Assembly: GCA_028583605.1 (NCBI GenBank)
Contig: CM053335.1
Coordinates: 15,078,053 to 15,142,052, forward strand
Source of the DNA: Dastarcus helophoroides
Taxonomy: Eukaryota; Arthropoda; Insecta; Coleoptera; Bothrideridae
Reading direction: 5' to 3'
Length of the DNA: 64,000 nucleotides
Within the stretch, counting starts at the first letter, position 1. Each line of letters starts with the position of its first letter. A program made the translations under genes and the position numbers. Below, in pieces: positions 1-11,562 of the stretch. The notes below the pieces were generated by a model, which was given only the letters and a program-made list of their open reading frames with translations, searched no databases and was not told the origin of the DNA.

Positions 1-310
1 GGGAATTACGGACCACTTTGTAAATCGATTAAAAATTGAAAAATGTGGTAGAAAAACCTTCTTGTTTTTGATTCAGAATGGCAGAAGATTTATTATGAAA
101 AAGAAACAAAGTGAAGTGGAGTGAGAAATGGCAGTTTAAAACAATATTAATATTGTACCAAAAAACGATTAGAAATTGCCGAAAAATAATGCCTGTGCTG
201 AAAATTTGCATAAATAATTACTTATATGCATCAAATACATAAAATCAGCTTGTGAAATGTAAAAAATTTGGTGACCCATAATTCCACGACAAAAGTGGTC
301 CGTAATTCCC
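1..310. mobile_element. MITE-like element with 19-bp terminal inverted repeats
   Basis: The first 19 bases (GGGAATTACGGACCACTTT) are the exact reverse complement of bases 292-310. The A/T-rich interior has no credible reading frame, so this looks like a non-autonomous DNA transposon of about 310 bp. The window starts at the left end, so the left target duplication cannot be read and the repeat may start slightly earlier. The TIR resembles some pogo/Tc1-type ends, but I do not assign a family. Confidence 0.6.
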
Positions 311-904
311 CGAAGATCATTTTTACAATATGGCAGCATATAAGTAACATAATACAAACTTCATGCAAAACTTCTTGTTCCTATCGAAGACTTCAGGTTT
401 CGCAAATGATTTGAAGATATTTACCTGATTTGTTTCTCAAAAAGTGTTGTCAAATCAGAGGAAACTCTTAAAATGAAAAAAAAAATTCGAAGTATCCCAT
501 TTCTATTTGGTATCGAAGCGAGGTAACGGTTCGTGTACACAAATCGAGTACTGAAGGGAAAATGAACTTAACATGAGGCGAGCTGACGACAGTTGTTTGT
601 AGCTGTCAACCACAATTAGAGAAAAAGATATGATATGAAGCTGATCCGCAATTCCCCGTGGTCCAGAATACCCGTCTTCCCTAATATAATTTTACAAATT
701 TGTGTCTTGTGTAAACAGATCATTAATTTTTGTCAAGCAGATTTAAGGTCATTTGAGGAATATTTGTGGACTTCATTTTTCATTTTTATAACAAACATAC
801 AATTATTTGTAATGACTTGTTTTACTATAGAATTGCGTCTCATGTTAACAACATGCAAGTACATTTTAACAGCTCACTTTCTACATTTACAGCTTTTGAG
901 AGTC
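311..904. other. Anonymous A/T-rich DNA
   Basis: No supported gene. Around 645-662 the words CCGCAATTCCCC and GTGGTCC resemble pieces of the TIR of the MITE at 1-310. This may be a broken relative, but the match is too short to annotate separately. The short open frames here have no recognisable domain. Confidence 0.5.
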
Positions 905-1500
905 TTACATTCTCCTGTTGTGTACCGCAGACCGAATTATTCATAATGATGCAATAATACGCCTTTATAAACTTGCCATGGACTAGTTTCTACGATAGAG
1001 TTTAGAAGAATGTATCAATCAACAGAAAAACCCTGTAAATTCAAAGTAATCTTAGATTTTCCACTTCTTTGCCCAACACACAATTATTCATAATGATTGA
1101 AATTGACCCCTGAAACCAAGAAAGGTTAAAAACAACAGAGGTTGTGTTTTTTAATCTTTCTTGGGTTCAGGGAACAAGATTTGTATTTCAATTTTCGAAG
1201 GTAACCAAGGACCAGTACGTTCCACCAAAATTCATAATGATACACTTTAGTAATACTATTTTATAAACTGTCATAACGGACTAGTTTTTGAGATGCAATT
1301 AGAACTTACAATCAGCAACAAAACCCTCTAAACTCAAAGGAACCTTTGATTCTCCACTTTCTTTCCAAACGCACAATTGTTCATAATGATACACTTTAGT
1401 AATGTTAGTTTACAGACTTAAGGATATTTTTTGCGTCGTAGCTAAAAGAACTTGCCAATTAATCAAATAACTCTGTAAATTGAAAGAAATCAAATATTTA
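905..1500. repeat. Old dispersed monomers of the ATTCATAATGAT repeat
   Basis: The words ACACAATTATTCATAATGAT and close variants recur near 935, 1078, 1230 and 1375. Between them is a degenerate monomer: 'aactagttt' plus 'gatgcaatt', then 'aaaaccctgtaaa', then 'gattttccactt'. The same monomer recurs at 3.96-4.19 kb, inside each 386-bp unit at 4.2-6.6 kb, and at 6.6-6.9 kb. It therefore looks like the ancestral unit of the composite satellite. Confidence 0.55.
1106..1236. mobile_element. Foldback repeat, collapsed copy
   Basis: The left arm (CCCCTGAAACCAAGAAAG) is followed almost at once by its inverse (CTTTCTTGGGTTCAGGG). The copy then runs into the outer arm 'accaaggaccagt', which ends near 'cgttccacc'. 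The centre, which carries the hairpin and CTGAAGA motif in other copies (21.1 and 42.6 kb), has been lost. The copy sits between two ATTCATAATGAT monomers. Confidence 0.6.
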
Positions 1501-3959
1501 TAGCTAATTCTTTATGAAATTTATATTTGTAAAAACTTCGGCTACTTTTTACTACTGTTTACTATTTAGCACATTTCTCAAGATGCGAATGGATTGAGTC
1601 GCTACCTGGATTTACACTCATCCCTAAAAAGTCAATGTCACGTTTCCCAATGACAACATTCTTTTAATTTTATAATTTGTGGGTAGTTTTGTTGTCATCT
1701 CAATTTGTACTTTTCTGCGTGGGTGATTCGGTTGTTAAATGTATTGGTGCTCGGGGGCGTAATAATATCAAGTTATTATGCACCCGACCATTACCGACAC
1801 GTATTATTGAAACGGTTGGGTTCGATGGGAGTGTATCCTGACGTAGCAAAGGGAGGTGGATTAGCGGAAGCGTGCGTTTATCTAGTCGCCGTAATTCAAG
1901 GAGTGTGCCGCGGTATGCGGGCGGCAAAGTGATATTAATTTGGTGAAGTTGTACGCGGTTGTAGGTAGAAATAGCTATCGCACGTCCCAGAACGACAACA
2001 AGTTAAACAGCGAGCTATAAACTCGGGATTATGGAACGGAGCACATCAGAAATGGAATCGTGGATATTAGTCTGTTGGCTATGTCTACATTAATCGGATA
2101 CCGTTGGGTGTATTCGCTGTGATTCACAGGCGACGCCATTGCTGCTTCCATCTAACTTAATTACCTTAATGGAGGCGCTTAGTTTCAATCTGATTTTTTC
2201 CATCAACGAACTAAACCTATTCGTTAAGCTCTAATGGCTTCGAATTTTACCGATCCCCGGATTATATTATCTTAGCGTAGCGCCGACTCGGGCTTAAACA
2301 ACAGCTTTTCCTGCTATTGTTAGCTAAATTCCCCCATTTCCTTATGCATTTAACTCTAAGACGCCGTGATGTTCTCGAGGGTAAGCGCTCTCCTACCTTT
2401 GAAGCGTACCAGGGATTGGAATGCCGGGAAAAATTACAACAGTATTCACGCTAATCGTTCTCTTCGACACCGATTTTAAACATGAGCGTTGCTCGCGGAA
2501 ATTACATCATTTAACTTCGATGGCACTTGGGAAGGAAACTAACTCGCTTGGGGAAACAAAGAAATTAATTCATGTTTACCGAGCGGGGTTTTCTCATTAT
2601 TAGGTCTCTTCCAGAAGGAGCGAGTTTCCAAAATGTTTACCATCGAGCGAGTTTGGTTAGAGACGTTGACGATATTTATTCCCTAGAAATGAATCTGGTT
2701 GAGAAGTCGTAGGAGACTCGAGGTGATTCAACGATTTCAGAGGTGGCAGTCACACATCTTTTATTTCGACTTAACGTGTGGTAATTCCAAATAATTTATA
2801 TTTTGCGTTTCTAGCGCCCACAACGCATAAAGGTTTTGCTTCTAAGAGAACGCTTAACTATCAACCAATCGTTTATTTTGGAATCTTGCTTGAGATGGCA
2901 ACCACAATCCATTCATGTTGACTCTGTATCTGATGACTTCCTAGAATATTCATTCAATTTATTTTATTTATATTTCTGTTCTACGTTTCTAGCATCAAGA
3001 CAAACATTTACTAACAGTTTAACATCTTCAGGAGGATGCTATTAAATCGGTGGAGAATTTGTGTTGTTGAGGTGGTTCAACCTGACTCAGTATCCATAAG
3101 TGTTTCAAAGTTATCCCATCTAATTTCCGGTTTTTTTTGGAGGTCGAACATCGTTCAGAGGCCAAAAGTATTTGACGTAATTGTCCCCATGCTGCAAAGT
3201 TATTATTTTACTGTCTGGCGAAGTTGCAAATTTCAGGGGATGTGCACAAATTCTCTCGCTCTGCCTTTATTGTCATAATCGAAAAGTCCTTATATCTCCT
3301 GATTTGTCTACTAAAAGCGTTCTAATTAAGCTAATGTTAGTCATATAAATAACTATTCTCTAACCGAAATCCGCATCCATTAAATCCACGAAGTTTGATA
3401 TGCTTTTGTTAACAACTGACGTATATCCCAGCTTTCGATGTTTTAGAACAAAGGGGATGTTTATAGCCATCAGGGAAGGCGCCACAGGTTGTATTAAACA
3501 CATTTGTATTAAACGAAGATTCAAAATTTGAAATTTATAACCTTCTAGAGATATAATGTTCTACCATTCTTCCTGTTGAGTTTAAGTTACATTATAATGG
3601 ATTCTGAAATGTGCACTATTGATATAACTAGAATTCGAATTGCGATATACATAAAAGTTGAATAGAAATTTGAGTCAACATTCGTTCATAATTTGAATGC
3701 AGTTTTCCATGCATGTGTTTAAAAAGTAAACAAACTGGTTACATATGGTAGATATGAATAATGCGGAAATATGTAAACAGATTGGCAGTTGTACTTTAAT
3801 AAATAATAAAGCTGAAATTTCAGGTTTTAGTTCGTGAAATTTATTTTCGTCGAAATTTTGAATCGTCTCTCCTATTGCCTTGTTACGCTGCATAGACCTC
3901 CAAGTTTATAAAATACTCTTTGTAAGATATTGTAACAATACGTCTTGTTTCGTTGTAAA
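1501..3959. other. Anonymous DNA, no supported feature
   Basis: I read both strands and found no domain, RNA gene or repeat I can support. Open frames of 60-80 codons occur (1705-1932, 2421-2603, 2836-3045, 3036-3278). They have no recognisable motif and look like chance frames. A host regulatory or intronic role cannot be excluded from sequence alone. Confidence 0.5.
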
Positions 3960-4199
3960 TTATTGCTCAACTTGACAAACTTTGATTTTTCACATGTTTA
4001 CCAAACACACAATTATTCATAAAGATGCGTTTTGTTAACAGTATTTTATAAATTTGCGTTCCATGTTAACATACCAGTTTTTGTTATGCAGTTTTGGTGG
4101 AATCCATATAGTACTGGGTCTCCATTGATGAACCAAACACACAATTATTTATAACACATTTTAATAACAAAGCTTTTGCCACGCAACCCTGACAGGTTT
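3960..4199. repeat. Degenerate ATTCATAA monomers
   Basis: Two diverged copies of the old monomer, recognisable by ACACAATTATTCATAA near 4010 and ACACAATTATTTATAA near 4140, with 'accagtttttgttatgcag' between them. They lead directly into the composite array. Confidence 0.55.
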
Positions 4200-6645
4200 T
4201 GATTTGATACACATCTGAAACCAAGAAAGAATAAAAAATAGAACAACAGTTGCATTCATTTCGATAGCCAAGCTATCATCTTCAGAGAGATACTCACTGT
4301 TTCAAGGGGACAAGATTTGTGTATCAATTTTGAAGATAACTAAGGACCAGTCCCTGGGTTATGGTTAACTTGTTAAATTTAAATTCTCTACTTTTTTACC
4401 AAAGACGCAGATATTCATAATAGCAGGAGTTTTAGCAGAGAACTAGCCTTTACTATGCATCTTGGAGGACCTTCCACGTCGACATTTTATGGCGCATTCG
4501 TGGAACTTAGTAGATTTTCCACTTGTTAACCAAATACGCAATTATTCATAACTTACCACCGGTCCTTGGTTATCTTCATAAATTGATGTACAATCGTAGT
4601 CCCTGAACCAAAAAAGATTAAAAAATACAACAACAGTGGCAACACATTTCGATAGCCAAGCTATCATGTTCAGAGAAGATACTCACTGTTTTAAGGGGAC
4701 AAGATTTGTGTATCAATTTTTGAAGATAACCAAGGACCAGTCCCTGGTTATGGTTTACTTGTAAATTTAAATTCTCTACTTTTTTACCAACAACAGTGGC
4801 AACACCATTTCGATAGCAAGCTATCATGTTCAGAGAGATACTCTCTGTTTCAAGGGGACAAGATTTGTGTATCAATTTTTGAAGATAACCAAGAACCATG
4901 GTTTACTTGTGAAATTTAAGTCTCTAATTTTTTACCAAAGACGCAGATATTCATAACAGCAAGGAGTTAGCAGAGAACTAGCCTTTACTATGCATCTTGG
5001 AGGACCTTCCAACGTCGACATTTTCATGGCGCATTCGTGGAACTTAGTAGATTCTCCACTTGTTAACCAAACACGCAATTATTCATAACTTACCACCGGT
5101 CCTTGGTTATCTTCATAAATTGATGTACAATCGTAGCCCCTGAAACCAAAAAAGAATAAAAAATAGAACAACAGTTGCATTCATTTCGATAGCCAAGCTA
5201 TCATCTTCAGAGAGATACTCACTGTTTCAAGGGGACAAGATTTGTGTATCAATTTTGAAGATAACCAAGGATCAGTCCTTGGTTATGGTTTACTTGTGAA
5301 ATTTTAATTCTTTACTTTTTTACCAAAGACGCAGATATTCATAATAGCAGGAGTTATCAGAGGACTAGCTTTTACCATGCATCTTGGAGGACCTTCCACG
5401 TCGACATTTTATGGCGCATTCGTGGAACTTAGTAGATTCTCCACTGATTAACCAAACACGCAATTATTCATAACTTACCACCGGTCCTTGGTTATCTTCA
5501 TAAATTGATGTACAATCGTAGCCCCTGAATCCAAAAAAGATTAAAAAATACAACAACAGTGGCAACACATTTCGATAGCCAAGCTATCATGTTCAGAGAG
5601 ATACTCACTGTTTCAAGGGGACAAGATTTGTGTATCAATTTTTGAAGATAACCAAGGACCAGTCCCTGATTATGGTTTACTTGTAAAATTTAAATTCTCT
5701 ACTTTTTTACCAAAGACTCAGATATTCATAATAGCAGGAGTTAGCAGAGAACTAGCCTTTACTATGCATCTTGGAGGACCTTCCATGTCGACATTTTATG
5801 GCGCATTCGTGGAACTTAGTAGATTCTCCACTTGTTAACCAAACACGCAATTATTCATAACTTACCACCGGTCCTTGGTTATCTTCATAAATTGATGTAC
5901 AATCGTAGCCCCTGAAACCAAAAAAGATTAAAAAATACAACAACAGTGGCAACACATTTCGATAGCCAAGCTATCATGTTGAGAGAGATACTCACTGTTT
6001 CAAGGGGACAAGATTTGTGTATCAATTTTTGAAGATAACCAAGGACCAGTCCCTGGTTATGGTTTACTTGTGAAATTTAAATTCTCTACTTTTTTACCAA
6101 AGACGCAGATATTCATAATAGCAGGAGTTACCAGAGAACTAGCTTTTACTATGCTTCTTGGAGGATCTTCCACGTCGACATTTTATGGCGCATTCGTGGA
6201 ACTTAGTAGATTCTCCACTTGTTAACCAAACATGTAATTACTCGTAATTTACCACTGGTCCTTTGTTATCTTCAAAAATTGATATACAACCTTATCCCCT
6301 GAAACCAAAAAATTATAAAAAATACAACAACGGTTGCAACACATTTCGATAGCTATCATTTTCAGAGAAATACTCACTCTTTTAAGGAGACAAGATTTGT
6401 GTATCAATTTATGAAGATGGAAAGTGTTCCACCAAAAAAATTGGTCATGGTTTACTTGTGAAATCTAGATTTTCTACTTTTTTATCATAAACGCAGATAT
6501 TCATAATAGGAAATGTTACCAGACAATTAGCTTTTACTACGCTACTTGGAGGACCTTGCACGTTAACATTTTGTGGCGTATTCGTGAATCTTTTTAGATT
6601 CTCCACTTGTTTACCAAACACGCAATTATTCATAATTTATTATTT
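4200..6645. repeat. Composite tandem satellite, period about 386 bp
   Basis: The marker ACCACCGGTCCTTGG (with small variants) recurs near 4553, 5091, 5475, 5862 and 6248. The spacing is therefore about 384-387 bp, apart from one 538-bp unit that contains a nested duplication. Each unit joins two parts. One is a foldback-repeat piece: 'ggtccttggttatcttc', 'cctgaaacc', 'cgatagccaagctatc', 'accaaggaccagt'. The other is an old monomer with 'gcagatattcataat', 'catcttggagg', 'cgtggaacttag' and 'cgcaattattcataac'. Homogeneity is highest in the middle and the last unit is diverged, as expected for unequal crossing-over. The open frames at 4618-4899 and 6445-6633 are products of the repeat. Confidence 0.85.
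4636..4937. repeat. Nested 150-bp duplication inside one satellite unit
   Basis: The segment from 'acaacagtggcaacac' to 'ctacttttttacc' occurs twice in succession, at about 4636-4788 and 4789-4937. This makes that unit about 150 bp longer than its neighbours. The second copy has its own small changes ('gatagcaagctatc' and 'aagaacc'), so the duplication is not very recent. Confidence 0.65.
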
Positions 6646-7090
6646 TAATGATACGACATAATAAATTGGGTCGGCAGACAACGCACCCAAAATGGTTGCT
6701 GAATTGACATATTTTGGTACACTTACTTAGGCTTAAACTTTGATTGTCTACTTGTTGATTAAACACACATATTCATGATGGCGTACTTTGTAATGCTAAT
6801 TTATCAATTTGCAACTCGTGTTAGCAGTCAACTAGTTTTTGTGATGCAGCTTAGAAGAACTTACTAAACGACATTAAAATCCCAGTAACTTGAAAGGAAT
6901 CTATCAAATATTTACGACTCGGATCAAGTCTTTTAAATAAGTAAACTCACTTTCGAAACTACGAAATTGATTTAATGTCCTAACTGAGTTATTTATGATA
7001 GATTTAGACTTTACCAGTAAACTTCTTGCATATTTCATTTGTCGAGCAAAGCATCTCTATGCCTCGATAGTGGAATCTCGTCTGTTGAGT
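6646..7090. repeat. Trailing old monomers, then unique DNA
   Basis: A diverged monomer is visible at about 6735-6905: 'aacacacatattcatgatgg', 'gttagcagtcaactag', 'gatgcagcttagaagaact', 'taacttgaaaggaatc'. It lacks the foldback insertion seen in the 386-bp units. Beyond about 6905 the similarity fades. Confidence 0.5.
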
Positions 7091-9735
7091 CAGATTTAGT
7101 ATGATATCCTTTGAGAACACCTCTAATGAAACTCTTCGAAGAGAGCTTAATAAAAATAATGTAGCGGCCTATAAAGACATCCATATATCTTTTCTTCAGA
7201 GAGTAATATCGGCGCCGCCTTTAAATTCGTACGAACCCGGCGTTTTACGTTTAATCCCGGATTTCACCGACTGTGTGAAGTTATTTCGACATTAGGGATA
7301 ATTTGGGGACCATTTTAACGGAAAACGAGAGATATATTGTCTGGTTCGATAAAAGAAACACATTATCGCGCTTAAAGGATTCCTTTTGGATAAGTTTTTT
7401 TTGACGGATCAACGCTTAATGGTGATATCGATGTAAGATTTTCCTGTTTTGGGACTTTATTTGCACAATAGGCACGAGTTAGTCGAAATAGTGGATCATT
7501 GACTGCATTATGGTAAAAATCATCTGACGTATTTTATTCCCAAAGACCACCAGCTTCAATTATACAAAGAATTTCTTTAGCTTTTTGATTCGTCTTTGAA
7601 AATTGAAATAACTTGAAGCCTTCAAACGATTAAATGTCTCCAAATGAGAAAAAAAAACTTTCTTTTTTTTAGCTTAAATAATTTTTGTTTGTTTTATCGA
7701 CGGAGCTTTAGCAGTTTTGTGGTGTGCGGCTCCCAAAGTGGCCAATTTTTCGGTTTCGGCCCCAACATAATTCAAATCATTTTATCGCTATAACTTGCGT
7801 AAGGACTGGAAATCAATTAAAACTTTGGAAACTCTTCACATTACTTCGGGGTCGCCCTCTGTCGAACTAAATTCAACGGTTAGATCTTGGGGAGAGGCTG
7901 TTTTCCTACCCAAGTTTTTACGGCTTCCTATATGGTAATATTTTATCAAATTCGGGGGCAAGTTTCGGGTTAGATGGCGCGAGAAGGTATATTTTATGTT
8001 ATTCAAACTAAGTAATAACTCAGAAAGGCGAGGATGTAATTTTAAAAGGAAATAGTCCATTTTAATTTTAACTTTTCACTTAAAATTCTTTCGAACTTTT
8101 TGTGATTTAAAGTCGACATAGCAGCGTCTCGGAATATAACCTTAAAACTGTCGTCGTTTTTTGACGTCCTCCCTCCCGACCGACACTTGACGCGCCGCCA
8201 GTTCCAACACAAAATCAGATTAAAAACGGGGACAATGCGGGCGCGCAGTAGTATGTGGAAAATGCTTTTTCGTTTGTTAAACAAGACAGTGCAGCGTTTG
8301 GAATATTGCTGGATTTATGACGGGACCATTTAAAGTTTGGATCGGAACCGCGGCAACGCGGTAACGTCGAACGAGTTTTTATTGGTGCAATTTACTTTTT
8401 CCATCGGGGCGCTATTCGAAAATGATGTTTATGTAAATATCGGGAGCCGCTGAACGAAAGCTGTAAAGACATGGACGTGCCTCGAACTTCTTTATATATA
8501 ATTTCCTTTCCATCTTTAAAAAATTGGGATCATAACGGGTAAATTGCTTGCGATTCTTATTGCGATTGGTTCTCGCCGACGACGCTTTGGGAGCGATCTC
8601 TAGAAACCTATTTTATTATAACTTGGTAACAACTTATTGTCAGAATAACTTGTCTGTTTGTTAACAGTTTTCATAATTTCTTGTGACGTTGAGTACGAAT
8701 GAGGAAGTATGTTTGTCTGCCTGTTTGTCTACTGAACGTATCTAAGAATTTGCATCTGCACGAACTCTGCTGTGCAAGCCGATGATGCTAGTTTCCTTAC
8801 GTTTATCCAAACAATTAATATTTGAGTCATATAAAGCTGCCTGTTGCAGCTCGTAACCACACCAAACTCTTCCCGTATTCTTGGAGATACGCGTATCACA
8901 CTTTAAGAAACCCTGTACTAGGGGATTATATCCAAGTCCAATTTTACAATATTTTCATTGCCTCGTGAACTTGCAAGACGTCGCGAGAGAGGAGCATTTC
9001 AGAGTTGGCATGTTCCCGAATATGTTTTAAACAATTCTCCCTTGCAAAGTAGGTCTTTCTGTGAGACAAAAACGAGCAAAACCATTTAAATATGTGCTGG
9101 GGAGGAAGATGTGCCTCCGGCTCTCGACATTTGTTTTTATTTTGGTTGTAAATCCGTCGTTGAGCAGAGAGAGCGGCGCGACGAAGTTTCTGTATATATG
9201 TGCGTCGTCAGCAAGGATCGCAAGGTAGAAAGAAGGTCGGTCGAGAGCAAAGGGGGATGGGAAGAGGAAGCTGTATATAATTGTCAGCACGGGTAATCCC
9301 CAGTAAAGTGTCCCGGGAGCGAGCTGCAGACTACCTCCGGATAAACGAGCACGATTTACGAGTAGAGCTCCTAATGTGCCGGCTGCCTACGTAGGCCATT
9401 CCGCCCGGTCTCTAACCGCTCTTATTATCGACGCCCCAAACTAAACCTCTGACCAGAGTCTCTGAAGACGTATCTATTATTACAAATCTAGCGCCATGCT
9501 ACACTAAACGCCATCTTAATTACTGAAAATTTCATCGCAACCGTTTGAATCGAATCCCGGAAAGCTATTTGAGTCGCTGGAAGTGGTTTCTTTGTATGAA
9601 TCAGAATTCGCACGATTTGGACGCATTCACCATTTTTGCTAGTTGATTGTACTTAAAACAAATCGCTTAATGATAACAGAACATTTGTGTCAGATATTCG
9701 ATTAATCGTTATCGTTTGAGTTACATGACTTCAGG
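7091..9735. other. Anonymous DNA, no supported feature
   Basis: No recognisable protein motif, RNA gene or tandem array. The G+C appears locally higher at 8.1-8.5 and 9.0-9.4 kb. The open frames at 7101-7295, 7836-8284 and 9027-9296 have no domain I know. If a host promoter or exon exists in this window, this is one of the few stretches not clearly made of repeats. Confidence 0.45.
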
Positions 9736-10060
9736 AATCGATTTATCTTTATCATCATTCACGTAAATTGTCTAAACGTCTTTGGTTATTAATATTCCCT
9801 TTAGACTTAAGAATACAGAATTAATTAGAAAAATAGTTTATTTGTAAAATTGACTAGAAAGTATTCCAGGGCATTCATTTTTTTGAATTGGCACAAAACA
9901 ATGGCGGCTACAGAATCGTTACATCAGTTACATGATACGATTTCAATTTGTGTTGAAGAAGAATCGATTTATCTTTGTCATTCACGTAAATTGTCTGAAA
10001 ATCTTCGCTCGCCAACTATTCGCTTATCACTAACCTCAAGGCTTTAGAACGCAGACAACA
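9736..10060. repeat. Diverged direct repeat, about 225-bp offset
   Basis: A block reading GAATCGATTTATCTTT, then 'tcattcacgtaaattgtct', occurs at about 9736 and again at about 9961. Both are followed by related 'cttaattagaaa' words. This is an old local duplication. Confidence 0.5.
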
Positions 10061-10652
10061 CTTAATTAGAAAGACAAACCGCTTTTATTGCAATAATTAG
10101 AATAATCTAATGTAGACGCATGTGTTAATTAAGCTCGCCTGTCGTTTGTGTAATTGGAATTTAATTCTGCTAGTAGTTTTAAAGCCCCGAGAGAGTCAGT
10201 ACGTGGTAACGAACGGACTACGCTCTCGAACAAAACGCCACTGCTTGCGACGATAATTATATTAAAGCCGCCACCACGATAACGCAAATTTCATTGAGTT
10301 TTACTACTTTTTAGCCCCAACCTTTCAAGGGATTACAAATAGATTTCGTAGGTGGTTTTATGTTAAATATTAAATATATTTTAATAAACGTTGAGCTTAA
10401 AACTGACGACCAACTGAACTTTTGGAGGGAAGCCGAGCCAATTACATCATGGCAAGAAGAAAAACTAAAATATTTGTAACGATTACGTTATGAAACTTAT
10501 AACTAAGTTCTTCAGGTCCCAATTTCTACGAAGAAGGCATATTTTTTTCTGTTGCTGGTAGTTTGAACTAGATTTTAGAAGTTGTTTCCTTCTCTAATCA
10601 TTTTGCACGAATGACAATTCGTGAGATATCGTGAATTTAAGAATTAAAAAAA

Positions 10653-10702
10653 TGAATGTTATTGGCAATCAAATAAAATTCTATTTGAGGCTAATAACAT
10701 TC
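10653..10702. repeat. 50-bp imperfect palindrome
   Basis: The arm GAATGTTATTGGC (10653 onward) faces GCTAATAACATTC ending near 10702. The inner arms 'tcaaata' and 'tatttga' lie around a short A/T centre. It lies just left of the LTR-PBS array and could be a tiny foldback relic. Confidence 0.5.
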
Positions 10703-10715
10703 GGTATTGGTGTTA

Positions 10716-10862
10716 ATTTACAATTGTGCCCAACGTTGGACACCAAAATGTAAGATGGGTTCGGGTTTGTTTTGGACTTTGCGAAGAATGTTGGTTTCTC
10801 GTAAGTATTTACACAGAGCATTCAAAGGGATCTTTTTCTCAGTTATACACTTTAGTTCCAAC
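10716..10862 (-). repeat. Left fragment of the LTR-PBS tandem array
   Basis: The sequence 'cccaacgttggacaccaaaa' followed by 'tgtaagatgggttcgggtt', 'aagtatttacacagagcatt' and 'gatctttttctcag' matches the long and short units of the array at 13.06-15.24 kb. The non-LTR retrotransposon at 10.86-13.06 kb therefore lies within this array. Confidence 0.7.
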
Positions 10863-11562
10863 CTACAACATAAAATATTGATTTTATATATTGATGGTCA
10901 GACATTGTTGCATCCTTAGATACATGCCAGCCATTTAAAATTTTGGTAATACTCATAGACGCCAGGGTGATGTCGATAACACTCTGGCCTCTGGAGGTAG
11001 CAAAGGTAGCTTCACTGCCTCTATTGAGTATATCTAATTTGGTACTACTTAAGTATTGTAGTAAAGATGTACCTCGAGGGTTGTTTGTTTCGCTCCCCCA
11101 AGCTGTATGGTGGGCGTTTGTGTCACATCCAATTATAAGATCTACATTACCTGCCTCACAAAAATCGATCAGTCCTGCCATTTCCTCGGAGGGTGGTGGT
11201 CCTTTCGAATCTATTAGTAGGTAGGTCGATGCTATTGCAAGTGATATTATTCCCTCTCGACGCGCAAGTTCCACTCGGAGAGCTGTTTGATCTCCAGAGC
11301 AGAATTGGGGTAGGATATTCGCTTGCAGTAGTTTCGGGACATATATGACAGCTCTTGGCTTGTCCCCATTTTTGAGGTAAAAAACTGTTCCACTTAATTT
11401 GCCTAAACCGCAGACTATATTGTTATATATCCACGGTTCTTGTATAAGGGCTATAATTTCTCCATGTCTGACGAGAAAACGACATAGGTTAGCAGTCGCC
11501 GCTCGACAGTGTTGGAGGTTTATTTGTATAAAGCCTATACCATTCCCAGAAGCCATGGCCAC
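10852..11562 (-). CDS. ORF2 N-terminal endonuclease (EEP) domain of a non-LTR retrotransposon
   Basis: A 236-codon open frame. The product would be the apurinic-like endonuclease that nicks target DNA to prime reverse transcription. Motifs in order: QINLQH (about residues 13-18, conserved Asn), IQEPW (about 40-44, conserved Glu), GCDTNAHHTAWGS (about 143-155, Asp/Asn/His), NPRG, DITLAS (conserved Asp), and SDHQYI near residue 220 (the terminal Asp-His). All key positions of an EEP domain are visible, so this part is intact. The wording is typical of R1/Jockey-related insect elements. The frame ends about 14 residues after the SDH motif, where array DNA begins, so reverse transcriptase and later domains are missing. 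It is a truncated, presumably inactive remnant. The weak point is the exact clade. Confidence 0.8.
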   Translation of the reverse strand: MAMASGNGIGFIQINLQHCRAATANLCRFLVRHGEIIALIQEPWIYNNIVCGLGKLSGTVFYLKNGDKPRAVIYVPKLLQANILPQFCSGDQTALRVELARREGIISLAIASTYLLIDSKGPPPSEEMAGLIDFCEAGNVDLIIGCDTNAHHTAWGSETNNPRGTSLLQYLSSTKLDILNRGSEATFATSRGQSVIDITLASMSITKILNGWHVSKDATMSDHQYIKSIFYVVGWN

